This document shows positions 34,616 through 45,523 of a stretch of DNA of 64,000 nucleotides, one piece after another (position 1 is the first letter of the stretch; each line of letters opens with the position of its first letter). Position numbers and translations under genes: made by a program. Source of the DNA: Phaeobacter sp. CECT 5382 (GTDB lineage Bacteria > Pseudomonadota > Alphaproteobacteria > Rhodobacterales > Rhodobacteraceae); assembly GCF_001457775.1 (NCBI RefSeq), contig NZ_CYSG01000009.1:1-64000 (forward strand). Reading direction: 5' to 3'. The notes below the pieces were generated by a model that was not told where the DNA came from, did no database searches, and worked only from the letters and a program-made list of their open reading frames with translations.

Positions 34616-37270
34616 TTAGCTGGCCAAAAAGGCTTCGGCTGCCGCAATCGCAGCCTCAGCACCTGAGAAATCCTTGCCACCGCCCTGCGCCATGTCAGGG
34701 CGACCACCGCCGCCCTTGCCACCAACAGCTGGAACAGCAGCGCGCAGAACATCCACAGCCGAGACATCACCGACCAGATCATCCGTTACACCAGCCGCCA
34801 CCGCAACCTTTCCGTCGTCTTCGGCAATCAGCAGGATCACACCCGACCCGATATTGGTTTTATGCGCGTCAATGAGACCACGCAGATCCTTGCCGGAGAC
34901 ACCCTGAAGCGCCTGTGCAAGGAATTTCTTGCCACCAATCTCTTTGGTCTCGGCCCCACCTTCGGAACCAGATCCGCCCAGGGCGATCTGTTGCTTCAGG
35001 TTCGATACCTCGTTTTGCAAGGCCTTGCGCTCATCCATAAGCGCCTTCAGACGATCCATGACCTCACCAGACTGGGCTTTCAGCACGCCTGCAACCTCTG
35101 CCATGCGGCCTGCTTCGCGCTCCAGATGTTCGAATGCAGCCGCGCCCGTCAGGGCTTCGATCCGGCGCACACCAGCCGAGGAGGCACTATCGCCCAAAAT
35201 GACAAAAGTTCCGATGTCACCCGTCTGGCGCACATGGGTGCCACCACAAAGTTCGATCGAGTAGGTATCGCCATCATGACCCTTGCCCGTTTCGGCACGG
35301 CCCATCGACACGACACGCACTTCGTCGCCGTATTTCTCCCCAAACAGTGCCTGGGCACCCAGCCCACGGGCATCGTCCGGCGTCATGATCCGGGTCTCTA
35401 CAGCAGTGTTCTGACGGATATAGTTATTCACATCGGCGGACACCTGGGCGATTTCGGCATCACTCAGCGCCTTGTTGTGGCTAAAATCAAACCGCAGACG
35501 GTCATCAGCATTCAACGATCCGCGCTGCGCCACGTGATCCCCAAGGGCATCACGCAGGGCTTCGTGCAGCAGATGTGTGGCCGAGTGATTGGCGCGAATA
35601 GCAGAGCGTCGGGAATGCATGACAGTCAGTTGAGCCGGGGCACCCGCAGTCACCAGACCTTCAACGACTTTACCCATATGGATAAAGACACCTGCAGATT
35701 TTTTGGTATCCGACACCCGGATAACACCACCATCAACTCGAATTTCACCACTGTCGCCGACCTGACCGCCGGATTCAGCATAAAAGGGTGTCTGATTCAG
35801 CACCACCTGCACCGTATCGCCCTGCCCGGCTTCTTTGACCTCGGCACCATCTTTTACCAAAGCGGCAATCTGGCCCTCGGCGGTTTCCGTCTCATAGCCG
35901 AGAAAATCGGTGGCGCCGTGCTTATCAGCGATATCGAACCAGATGGCGCTATCGGCACTATCACCGGATCCAGCCCAAGCTGCACGGGCCTTGGCCTTTT
36001 GCTCAGCCATGGCAACTTCGAAACCGTCAGTATCTACTTCGCGCCCCTGTTCGCGAAGGGCGTCCTGGGTCAGATCGAGTGGGAACCCAAAGGTGTCGTA
36101 AAGCTTGAACGCCGCGGCACCGGGCAGCGGTGCCTTGTCAGCAAGCGAGGACACCTCATCATCAAGCAGCCTAAGGCCGCGCTCAAGCGTCTGCTTGAAC
36201 CGGGTTTCTTCCAGCTTGAGGGTTTCTTCGATCATCGCCTGGGCCTGGCCCAGCTCTGGATAGGCGGTGCCCATCTGCTGGACCAGCGCGGGCACCAGGC
36301 GGTGCATGACCGGGTCTTTTGCACCCAACAGATGAGCATGACGCATGGCCCGGCGCATGATGCGGCGCAGCACATAGCCACGGCCGTCATTGGATGGCAT
36401 AACGCCATCTGCCAGCAGGAAAGAGGTAGACCGCAGGTGGTCCGCGATGACCCGGTGATGCACGTTCTGATCACCGTAGGGATCTGAATTGGCCACATCC
36501 GCCGAGGCTTCGATCAAGGATTTAAACAGATCGGTATCGTAGTTGTCATGGCTGCCTTGCAGCAGAGCACCAATCCGCTCCAACCCCATGCCGGTATCAA
36601 TGGACTGCATGTCCAGCGGCACCATGGAGCCATCGGCGAACTGTTCGTTCTGCATGAAGACCACGTTCCAGATCTCGATAAAGCGGTCGCCGTCTTCTTC
36701 GGGAGAGCCGGGAGGGCCACCCCAGATGTGATCGCCGTGGTCATAAAAGATCTCGGTGCAAGGACCACAGGGACCGGTTGGCCCCATCTGCCAAAAGTTA
36801 TCGGCGGTCGCGATGCGAATGATGCGATCCTCTGGCACTCCAAGTTTCTTCCAGATCTGAAAGGCTTCGTCATCGGTGTGATAGACCGTGGTCAGCAGAC
36901 GGTCCTTATCGATGCCGAATTCTTTGGTGATCAGATCCCAGGCAAAGGTGATCGCTTCTTCTTTGAAATAGTCACCAAAGGAAAAATTCCCGAGCATTTC
37001 AAAGAATGTATGGTGGCGCGCCGTATAGCCGACGTTGTCCAGATCATTGTGCTTGCCGCCGGCGCGAACGCATTTCTGCGAGGTGGTCGCCCGGTTATAG
37101 TCGCGGGTTTCTAGCCCGGTAAAAAGGTTCTTGAACTGGACCATGCCTGCGTTGGTGAACATCAGGGTCGGGTCATTGCGTGGCACCAGCGGGCTGGAGT
37201 CGACCACCTCGTGGCCATGTTTGGCAAAATAGTTCAGAAATGTAGAGCGGATTTCGTTCAGCGTCGGCAT
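34616..37270 (-). CDS. alaS: Alanyl-tRNA synthetase
   Basis: The 884-residue class-II synthetase charges tRNA-Ala. The N-terminal catalytic core starts at [20 protein letters not shown]; the editing domain has [11 protein letters not shown] (HxxxH) and the zinc-site CGGTHV; the C-Ala domain ends with Gly-rich [19 protein letters not shown] 37270 gives the usual short N-terminus; ATG 37294 is an alternative that adds eight residues. It lies just after recA on the same strand. Confidence 0.95.
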   Translation of the reverse strand: MPTLNEIRSTFLNYFAKHGHEVVDSSPLVPRNDPTLMFTNAGMVQFKNLFTGLETRDYNRATTSQKCVRAGGKHNDLDNVGYTARHHTFFEMLGNFSFGDYFKEEAITFAWDLITKEFGIDKDRLLTTVYHTDDEAFQIWKKLGVPEDRIIRIATADNFWQMGPTGPCGPCTEIFYDHGDHIWGGPPGSPEEDGDRFIEIWNVVFMQNEQFADGSMVPLDMQSIDTGMGLERIGALLQGSHDNYDTDLFKSLIEASADVANSDPYGDQNVHHRVIADHLRSTSFLLADGVMPSNDGRGYVLRRIMRRAMRHAHLLGAKDPVMHRLVPALVQQMGTAYPELGQAQAMIEETLKLEETRFKQTLERGLRLLDDEVSSLADKAPLPGAAAFKLYDTFGFPLDLTQDALREQGREVDTDGFEVAMAEQKAKARAAWAGSGDSADSAIWFDIADKHGATDFLGYETETAEGQIAALVKDGAEVKEAGQGDTVQVVLNQTPFYAESGGQVGDSGEIRVDGGVIRVSDTKKSAGVFIHMGKVVEGLVTAGAPAQLTVMHSRRSAIRANHSATHLLHEALRDALGDHVAQRGSLNADDRLRFDFSHNKALSDAEIAQVSADVNNYIRQNTAVETRIMTPDDARGLGAQALFGEKYGDEVRVVSMGRAETGKGHDGDTYSIELCGGTHVRQTGDIGTFVILGDSASSAGVRRIEALTGAAAFEHLEREAGRMAEVAGVLKAQSGEVMDRLKALMDERKALQNEVSNLKQQIALGGSGSEGGAETKEIGGKKFLAQALQGVSGKDLRGLIDAHKTNIGSGVILLIAEDDGKVAVAAGVTDDLVGDVSAVDVLRAAVPAVGGKGGGGRPDMAQGGGKDFSGAEAAIAAAEAFLAS

Positions 37271-37366
37271 GGAGTGCGATCCCTTTGCGGGCATTGTTCA
37301 GAGTTGCCAAGAGGTTTAGCCCTCCAATCCCCCCCTGTCCACAGCCCGCACCAACCCCGGCCACGT

Positions 37367-37393
37367 AAAAAGGACGCAGCCGTAGCCACGTCC
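37367..37393 (-). terminator. Intrinsic terminator of recA
   Basis: On the minus strand GGACG (37393-37389) pairs with CGTCC (37376-37372), followed by TTTTTA. It lies about 40 bases after the recA stop codon. Confidence 0.75.
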
Positions 37394-37428
37394 TCACTTT
37401 AGATCCATTTGATCAAAATACCCGAGGC

Positions 37429-38493
37429 TTAGCCTTCGAGAATATCGTCACCACCCTCGATTTCGGGGCGGTCGAACTCCAGCCCGTGGGCGGCGCGGAT
37501 CTTATCCTCGATATCATAGGCTGTGGCCTGGTTATCGCGTAGGAACTGTTTGGCGTTTTCACGCCCCTGGCCAATCCGCTCATCCCCGTAGGAAAACCAG
37601 GATCCGGATTTATTGACCACACCAGCCGCGACGCCAAGATCCAGCAATTCGCCCATCTTAGAAATGCCTTCGCCATACATGATGTCGAATTCCACCTGTT
37701 TGAAGGGCGGCGCCACCTTGTTTTTCACCACTTTGACGCGCGTTGCGTTTCCAACGATCTCATCGCGGTCTTTCACAGCCCCAATACGGCGAATATCCAG
37801 ACGCACCGAAGAATAGAATTTCAGCGCGTTGCCACCTGTTGTGGTTTCGGGCGAACCGAACATCACACCGATTTTCATCCGGATCTGGTTGATGAAGATC
37901 ACCATGCATTTCGACCGGCTGATGGAGCCAGTCAGTTTGCGCATGGCTTGGCTCATCAGGCGGGCCTGAACGCCTACGCTTGAATCGCCCATGTCACCTT
38001 CGAGTTCCGATTTGGGTGTCAGGGCTGCCACTGAGTCGACAATCACCATATTCACAGCACCGGACCGCACCAATGTATCGGTAATTTCCAGCGCCTGCTC
38101 ACCGGTGTCGGGCTGCGAAATCAGCAGCTCATCCAGATCGACACCAAGCTTGGCCGCATATTGTGGATCGAGCGCATGCTCAGCATCCACAAAGGCGCAG
38201 ACACCTCCCAGTTTCTGCTGCTCTGCCACACAGTGCAGTGTCAGCGTCGTCTTACCTGAACTTTCAGGTCCGTAAATTTCGATAATCCGGCCCATTGGCA
38301 AACCGCCAATGCCCAAGGCAATATCCAAACCGAGAGACCCGGTCGAGCTCGCCTCGATTTCCTGAATGGCACCGTCGCCCATCTTCATGATGGAGCCCTT
38401 GCCAAATTGCCGTTCGATCTGTGCAAGCGCGCTATCGAGCGCCTTTTGCTTGTCACCGCTTACTTTGTTTTTCATGGTCAAAAGATCCGCCAT
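37429..38493 (-). CDS. recA: Recombinase RecA
   Basis: The 354-residue protein catalyses strand exchange and LexA self-cleavage. Walker [10 protein letters not shown] is near residue 67, the Walker B region VIVDSVAAL follows, and loop L2 has [17 protein letters not shown] start at ATG 38493 with AAGGG at close spacing, not at 38520. An alphaproteobacterial SOS box lies about 57 bases upstream of the start. Confidence 0.97.
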   Translation of the reverse strand: MADLLTMKNKVSGDKQKALDSALAQIERQFGKGSIMKMGDGAIQEIEASSTGSLGLDIALGIGGLPMGRIIEIYGPESSGKTTLTLHCVAEQQKLGGVCAFVDAEHALDPQYAAKLGVDLDELLISQPDTGEQALEITDTLVRSGAVNMVIVDSVAALTPKSELEGDMGDSSVGVQARLMSQAMRKLTGSISRSKCMVIFINQIRMKIGVMFGSPETTTGGNALKFYSSVRLDIRRIGAVKDRDEIVGNATRVKVVKNKVAPPFKQVEFDIMYGEGISKMGELLDLGVAAGVVNKSGSWFSYGDERIGQGRENAKQFLRDNQATAYDIEDKIRAAHGLEFDRPEIEGGDDILEG

Positions 38494-38549
38494 AGTCCCT
38501 TGTCCCCTTCTATGTGTCATAGAGCTGCGCTTGCGGCAATCACTGCTTT

Positions 38550-38564
38550 GTTCGCCTCTTGTTC
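38550..38564. promoter_or_regulatory. LexA (SOS) box upstream of recA
   Basis: GTTCGCCTCTTGTTC is a perfect GTTC-N7-GTTC direct repeat, the alphaproteobacterial LexA operator. It is 57 bases from the recA start on one side and 122 bases from the sulfotransferase-like gene on the other. It should repress recA in the absence of DNA damage. Confidence 0.88.
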
Positions 38565-38685
38565 TTTATGGGACCAAAGAGAGAACAAAGCAATCACAAA
38601 CTTTGCCTATTCAGATCCGAAGGGCGATGATAAACAAAGCTTTGACACTATTATCAAACGATCTTTCATCCCCAAGGAGGCAACT

Positions 38686-39279
38686 ATGCTGGTGTTTCAC
38701 GACGCAAAACTGGTGCTTCTTTCGGTTCCAAAGACCGGAACAACGGCCTATCAGGACGCCCTGAGAGATCGCGCAGATTTAATCATATCCGACCCGCCAG
38801 AGCTAAAGCATGCCCCGCTGTTTCGTTACAATCGCTGGATTCGGCCCATGTTCCAGAAGGTCTGCAACGTTGAGCTAGAAGTGGCAGCGGTTATGCGCGA
38901 GCCGATCAGCTGGCTGGGCAGTTGGTACCGGTTTCGTCAACGCCCCTTTTTGGATGGCAAAGCAAACTCCACCAAGGACATCAGTTTTGACGACTTTGTG
39001 CTGGCCTACTGCCAGGGAAAGCAGCCCGGTTTCGCCAATGTTGGAAGTCAGGCCAAATTTTTAGCGCCGCAGCCCAACGGCTGCAAGGTCGACCATTTGT
39101 TTCGATACGAAGACCAGCCCCGCGTTCAAAACTTCCTACAACAGCGACTGAGTGTAGATTTTGAACTGGCAAAAATGAACGTAAGCCCGCAGATGGCTAT
39201 CGCCCTATCACCCGAGGTCGAATCCCGTCTACGACGCAAGAAAGCAGATGAATTCAGCCTATACGAAAGTATCGTTTGA
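38686..39279 (+). CDS. Sulfotransferase-like P-loop protein
   Basis: The 197-residue protein has a PAPS-type P-loop at its start (LVLLSVPKTGTTAYQDAL) and the second sulfotransferase motif region VAAVMREPISWLGSWYRFR. Such short proteins of Rhodobacteraceae are often misannotated as gamma-glutamyl kinase; no kinase motif is present. AAGGAGG five bases before ATG 38686 fixes the start, although the frame is open much further. The acceptor is unknown. It is divergent from recA and could share the SOS-controlled region. Confidence 0.8.
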   Translation: MLVFHDAKLVLLSVPKTGTTAYQDALRDRADLIISDPPELKHAPLFRYNRWIRPMFQKVCNVELEVAAVMREPISWLGSWYRFRQRPFLDGKANSTKDISFDDFVLAYCQGKQPGFANVGSQAKFLAPQPNGCKVDHLFRYEDQPRVQNFLQQRLSVDFELAKMNVSPQMAIALSPEVESRLRRKKADEFSLYESIV

Positions 39280-39356
39280 CGCCCTGCCGTAACAGGCAAG
39301 ATCACATCTTCAATCAAGTGCCATCATGGCAGGTCTAGGGGACATGCCCCGCGGAT

Positions 39357-41705
39357 CTAGTGAAGCTGGGCGTGAACGGTTTCGGTCAGCTGGTTCAAAG
39401 AGAACGGTTTTGGCAGGAAGACGGAATTGGGAACATCCGGTTCTGACTCACCAAAGGCCCCTTCGGCATAGCCCGACACAAAGACCACCCGCGTGTCCGG
39501 CCGGGTTTTCAACGCCTCGCGGACCCAGCTGGGCCCATCCATCCCCGGCATCACCACATCCGTCACAAAAACATCCACGGTCAGGCCGGGATCTTCAAGC
39601 GTGCGCAACGCATCTTCGGCAGATTCAGCCTCCAGAACGGTATAGCCACGCATCCGCAAAGCCCGCGAGGCGAAGGCCCGAACAGGGGCTTCATCCTCGA
39701 CCAGCAGCACCACGCCTTCGCCATGTTGTGGTGCGGGCACTGCTTTTGGGGTTTCAACAGGAACTTCCGCCTCAGCCTCGTCGGCTCCCTCCTGATAGAC
39801 AGGGAAAAACAGAGTAAACGTCGTGCCCTTGTCGATGACGGAATCGACAAAGATATAGCCACCGGTTTGTTTGATGATGCCATAGGCTGTCGAAAGCCCG
39901 AGGCCGGTACCTTCGCCCGTGCGTTTGGTCGTATAAAACGGCTCAAAAACCTTTTGCATCTTGTCTGGCGAAATCCCGACACCCTCATCGCTGACTTTCA
40001 CAGTGACCCAGTTGCCTTCGGGCACCGATGCCCGGTCACGCTTCAGCGGCTTGTCCAGGGTCACCGCCTCGGTGCGGACGCGAATTTCGCCGCCATTGGG
40101 CATCGCATCACGCGCATTCACCACCAAGTTCATCAGAACCTGTTCCAATTGTCGTTTGTCGGCCCGGATGGACCGCATCACCGGATCATGACTGAGGGTC
40201 AAAGTGACCTTTTCACCAACCAGACGGTTCAACAGATGTGTGAGGTCAGACAGCGTGTCGCGGACGTCCAGGACTTCAGGCAGCAATGTCTGTTTGCGCG
40301 AAAAGGCCAACAGCTGGCTGACGAGTGCCGCCGCCCGGTTGGCGTTTTCATGGATCTGGATCAGATCCCCGAAATCCTGATCCCCCTGATCGTGACGCAG
40401 CAGCAGCAGATCGCAGTGACCTGAAATAGCGGTCAGAAGATTGTTGAAATCATGTGCCACACCGCCAGCCAGCTGGCCGATCGCCTGCATTTTCTGACTC
40501 TGAACGAACTGCGCTTCTAGGGTTTTCAACTCGGTCGCATCGTTCAAAACGGCGATCAGGATTGTCGCGCCCTCTTCAACGGCCCGGGTCAGTGTCACCT
40601 GTACAAAGACCTCCTTATCAGGCCGTGACAGGCGCAGGAATTCAGATTTATTGGACGCAAGCCCATCCGCAGTATCGCGCAACCAGTCCGACATCGGACG
40701 GCCGAGCCCCTCCATCATCTGCGACAGTTTCAGGTTTTCGCGGCTGTCCACTCCAAGCATCGCCATCGCCATCTTGTTCAGCGACAGAATGTCACCAGAT
40801 GGCGCCAGTTTGATCAAAGGCACCGGCATATGTTCAAAACTGGCCTGCTGGCCCGGAACCTCGGAACTGTTGAACTCCATCAGATACAGTTCACTGCGGC
40901 CCTGGGTCCGGTTCAGCTCTGTCACCAGAACATCGACCGGCCCGGTCTTGGTGCTGATTGTATTAACTTCGCCACTGCTAACCGGGAGCATCGGGAACAG
41001 ACGATCAGTGGATTTCACCCGCTCGCCGATCAGCTTGCGCGATGCCTCGTTCATAAAAAGAACCGCGCCGGTGCGCCCGACGGTGATCATCGGGATCGGC
41101 ACCGCCTCAGCGCTGCGCCCACCGCCCTGACGCTCTACCACGTCTTCAACGCGCCATAAAAAGCTCCCGCCATTCATCTGGTGCACCGCAAGGCGCACAT
41201 GCCCGCGCCGGGTCACGATGTCTTCACGCGCCGCCCCTTCAAACCGGGCCCGGCTTTGCAGACGGAACAAGACTGCCGAAGGGTTTGCCAGAACCGACCG
41301 CAGCGTTCCCGCTAGGGTGTCGCGCTCGGCTTCCTGAAACCGGGTCTGTGCGGCCTGATTACAGGCATGAATGCCGCCGTCATCATCGGTGACAAAGCTT
41401 GGCGTTGCATCCTTTTCAATGAAGCCAGTCAGCAGCTCCACTGCCATGGCCCGCGCATTGACCCGCAACCGCGCCTGAAACACCATCAACAGCGCGACCG
41501 CCAAAAGCGTCAACCCAACGGCCAGAAGTCCCCGCATGACCCATTCCGGCCAGGAAAACAGCGTCGGCACGACCATCAGCCCGATCGAAAACGCCAAAGT
41601 CGCCGCGAGGCGGACGTGTTCAGGCTGATAGACCCTCAGCATTGGCACAGATGAGTTTTGGCGACCGGACATTTCGGCTCCATCTTCAGGAGAATACACG
41701 GCCAT
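39357..41705 (-). CDS. cckA: Hybrid histidine kinase CckA
   Basis: The 782-residue protein has two membrane segments near residues 32-75, PAS-type domains, a DHp domain with GGVAHDFNNLLTAI (phospho-His), a catalytic domain with NARDAMPNGG, GVGISPDKMQKVFEPF and GTGLGLSTAYGIIKQTGG, and a C-terminal receiver with the phospho-Asp in FVTDVVMPGMDG. This layout is that of CckA, which signals through ChpT to CtrA; in Roseobacters that pathway controls motility and gene-transfer-agent production more than the cell cycle. chpT and ctrA are not in this window. Confidence 0.9.
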   Translation of the reverse strand: MAVYSPEDGAEMSGRQNSSVPMLRVYQPEHVRLAATLAFSIGLMVVPTLFSWPEWVMRGLLAVGLTLLAVALLMVFQARLRVNARAMAVELLTGFIEKDATPSFVTDDDGGIHACNQAAQTRFQEAERDTLAGTLRSVLANPSAVLFRLQSRARFEGAAREDIVTRRGHVRLAVHQMNGGSFLWRVEDVVERQGGGRSAEAVPIPMITVGRTGAVLFMNEASRKLIGERVKSTDRLFPMLPVSSGEVNTISTKTGPVDVLVTELNRTQGRSELYLMEFNSSEVPGQQASFEHMPVPLIKLAPSGDILSLNKMAMAMLGVDSRENLKLSQMMEGLGRPMSDWLRDTADGLASNKSEFLRLSRPDKEVFVQVTLTRAVEEGATILIAVLNDATELKTLEAQFVQSQKMQAIGQLAGGVAHDFNNLLTAISGHCDLLLLRHDQGDQDFGDLIQIHENANRAAALVSQLLAFSRKQTLLPEVLDVRDTLSDLTHLLNRLVGEKVTLTLSHDPVMRSIRADKRQLEQVLMNLVVNARDAMPNGGEIRVRTEAVTLDKPLKRDRASVPEGNWVTVKVSDEGVGISPDKMQKVFEPFYTTKRTGEGTGLGLSTAYGIIKQTGGYIFVDSVIDKGTTFTLFFPVYQEGADEAEAEVPVETPKAVPAPQHGEGVVLLVEDEAPVRAFASRALRMRGYTVLEAESAEDALRTLEDPGLTVDVFVTDVVMPGMDGPSWVREALKTRPDTRVVFVSGYAEGAFGESEPDVPNSVFLPKPFSLNQLTETVHAQLH

Positions 41706-41763
41706 AACGCGGCCAAAGTCTTAAAGCCACGTTAAGGTAGGTGTAGCTTTCCCGTTGAAATAC

Positions 41764-42942
41764 CTAACAACCGGGGCTTACGCGCGTCAACACAGTGACA
41801 AAAAAACCATCCGTGCCATTGTGCACTTGCCAAGCAGCCTGATCGCTTTCAACCCAGCCTTCATTTCGCCCCAAGAAACCTTGAATTTGTTGACTGTTTT
41901 CCTCATCCAGCATGGAGCAGGTCGCGTAGGCCAAATGGCCTTTTGCCCCAACCAGAGCCGCCGCATCGTCCAAGATTTGGCGCTGCGCCGCGCAGATCTG
42001 GTCCAATTTGTCACGGGTAAGGCTCCATTTACCCTCCGGAGCCCGCCGCCAAGCACCGGAACCGGAACAGGGTGCATCACAAAGCACCAGATCAAAAGGC
42101 GCCTTTCGCGTCACTTCATCCTCTGACAGACAGGTGATGTCGGCCCCCGCACGCTGAGCGCGCAAAGGCAGGTCCTGCATCCGGTTTGGATCAGCGTCAT
42201 GGGCAAATAGAGAAATCTTGGCGCGGGCCGCCATAGCAAGGCTCTTGCCGCCACCGCCCGCACAATAGTCAAGCACCCGCATACCATCAGCCAAGGGCAG
42301 TAGGTCAACAACCGCCTGACTGGCGGCATCCTGCAGCTCCACAAGACCCTCGGCAAAGCTCTCGCTGTTGCGGATACGGCGCGCGCCTTCAGTCACATCC
42401 AGTGCAGTGTCGCTAGCGGCATGTGGTTGGCAAATGATACCTTCCTCTGCCAGTGCCGCGATTGCCGCGTCCCGGGTGGTGCGTAGCAGATTGGCGCGCA
42501 AATGCACCGGAGCGCGTGTTTGCAGTGCTTTTGCTGCGGCCTCGACTTCTGCGCCAAGACTGGTCGCAAAGCCAGGCCAGATCCATTCGGGAATATCCAG
42601 CCGCTCGGCATCCGAAGCAAACCCTTCCGGGTCTTCGGCTTCTGCCTCTGTCAGTGGCGTTGGACCATAGCCCTGTCCGCTAAAAACCGTTGCCGGTTCA
42701 ATTCCGTCGGCGCGCAAAGCGCCCAGAACCAGCCCGCGTCCGGTTTGTGACCCACCAAGGACAGCAAAGGACCGACGGCAGCGCAGGGCGGAAAACACAT
42801 GGTCGCGCACGGCGGCGCGATCCTTTGAGCCTGCATAGCGGTTGCGCCGCCCCCAAGTGGTCAGCGCCTTTTCAGCCGCTTCGCCATCCAGGATCAGATC
42901 AAGAATTTCGATGGCCGCCTGCTGGCGGGCAGCCGGGGTCAT
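41764..42942 (-). CDS. RsmB-like rRNA (cytosine-5-)methyltransferase
   Basis: The 392-residue RsmB/NOP-family enzyme has the SAM-binding VLDYCAGGGGKSLAMAA, the motif IV CDAPCSGSGAWRR with one catalytic cysteine and motif VI ATCSMLDEEN with the nucleophile. An N-terminal NusB-like or RsmB-type helical region precedes it. I start at ATG 42942; the ATG at 42963 is an alternative. It is probably one of the 16S rRNA m5C enzymes; the exact position is not evident. Confidence 0.87.
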   Translation of the reverse strand: MTPAARQQAAIEILDLILDGEAAEKALTTWGRRNRYAGSKDRAAVRDHVFSALRCRRSFAVLGGSQTGRGLVLGALRADGIEPATVFSGQGYGPTPLTEAEAEDPEGFASDAERLDIPEWIWPGFATSLGAEVEAAAKALQTRAPVHLRANLLRTTRDAAIAALAEEGIICQPHAASDTALDVTEGARRIRNSESFAEGLVELQDAASQAVVDLLPLADGMRVLDYCAGGGGKSLAMAARAKISLFAHDADPNRMQDLPLRAQRAGADITCLSEDEVTRKAPFDLVLCDAPCSGSGAWRRAPEGKWSLTRDKLDQICAAQRQILDDAAALVGAKGHLAYATCSMLDEENSQQIQGFLGRNEGWVESDQAAWQVHNGTDGFFVTVLTRVSPGC

Positions 42943-43014
42943 GCCCCTGCCCCAAAGATACAAGCGCTCATCATTAGTCCTTTCAGAGTGTCCGAGACCG
43001 AAGCTCGGATCAAT

Positions 43015-44466
<1,452 letters not shown>

Positions 44467-44665
44467 CTACCCCTATGCAAAACCCCGTTTGACGGTGACC
44501 CTATTGCACAGAAGTGGGGCGGGGAAAAGAGGCACCACCAATAAATCCTGCGCTGCAGCATGTCTTTTTAAGATCAAGCCGCTACAAGCTGATTTGCGTC
44601 AAGGCCCCCTGCAAGCGACTGGATATGTCTGCGCCACACGCGAACAGATAGGTCAGGAGACTCCT

Positions 44666-45396
44666 ATCTCAGCCTCCAAATCAGCCCCTTAGGACGGCAT
44701 CACGATCGTCGATCTTACACATGTCCTGGCCGGTCCCCATGTCTCCTTGAGCCTTGCTGATCTTGGTACCCGTGTCATCAAGGTGGAAAAGCCCGGCGAA
44801 GGCGATGGAGCGTCTGGGCTTCGGTTGGGAATCTTTGCACGCGAAGTTTCCAAAGCTCATCTATGGCGCGGTTTCAGGTTTTGGTCACCGGCGCGGCCCC
44901 GCGCCCCTCAGGCGCACGACATCCGTAGATCACCCTGTTTGAAACCTTTCAAGCCGACGACAGTCTGTTTGTCAGCGCCGTCTGCAATGATGCCCTGTTC
45001 GCAAAGCTCTGCACCGCGCTGGAGCTGCCACTGGCGGCAGACAAACGCTTTGCCAGCAATCCGGCAAGATGTGAAAATGCCCGCCTTTTGAAACGCCTGA
45101 TCGAGGCCGTGACGATTGACCGCCCGGCTGCGCATTGGATCACGCTCCTGAACGAGGTCGGCATACCGACCGGTCCGATTCAGGATGTGGCACAGGTGCT
45201 GAAGGATCCGCAGATCAAAGCCCGCAACATGGTGGTGGATGTGATCGACGAAGACGGCCAGCCCACCTATACAGCCGCAGGCAACCCGATCAAGCTATCA
45301 GGGCTGGTAGATCCGACAACGCGCAGGCCCGCGCCACGTTTGGACTGCAACCGTGGCGAAATCCTAGAATGGCTGGCAAAGCAAGAAGACAAGTGA
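44666..45396 (+). pseudogene. CaiB/BaiF family CoA-transferase, decayed
   Basis: The remnant begins after AGGAG with ATC TCA GCC..., where ATC stands in the place of the start codon, and an in-frame TAG follows at 44690-44692. The text then continues [20 protein letters not shown] to VEKPGEGD, a typical CoA-transferase N-terminus. A deletion and frame change lead to [20 protein letters not shown], which is normally about 60 residues further on, and a second, larger deletion leads to [18 protein letters not shown] and an intact C-terminus ending at 45396. About 240 codons remain of the usual 400. It cannot be functional. Confidence 0.88.
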
Positions 45397-45523
45397 CACT
45401 CCAAACCGGCCCTGCGACAAAAAATGACGCCTGTGAAACAAATTATGGCGCTCATCGACTTTTGCCCGAGGCAGCTTGGCCCTATGGTCCGATCAGCCAA
45501 ATATGAATCCAAGGGGTGCCTTC

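Noticed and set aside
34862-36487. Long plus-strand frame (541 codons) inside alaS
   Set aside because: Antisense shadow of alaS with no recognisable domain.
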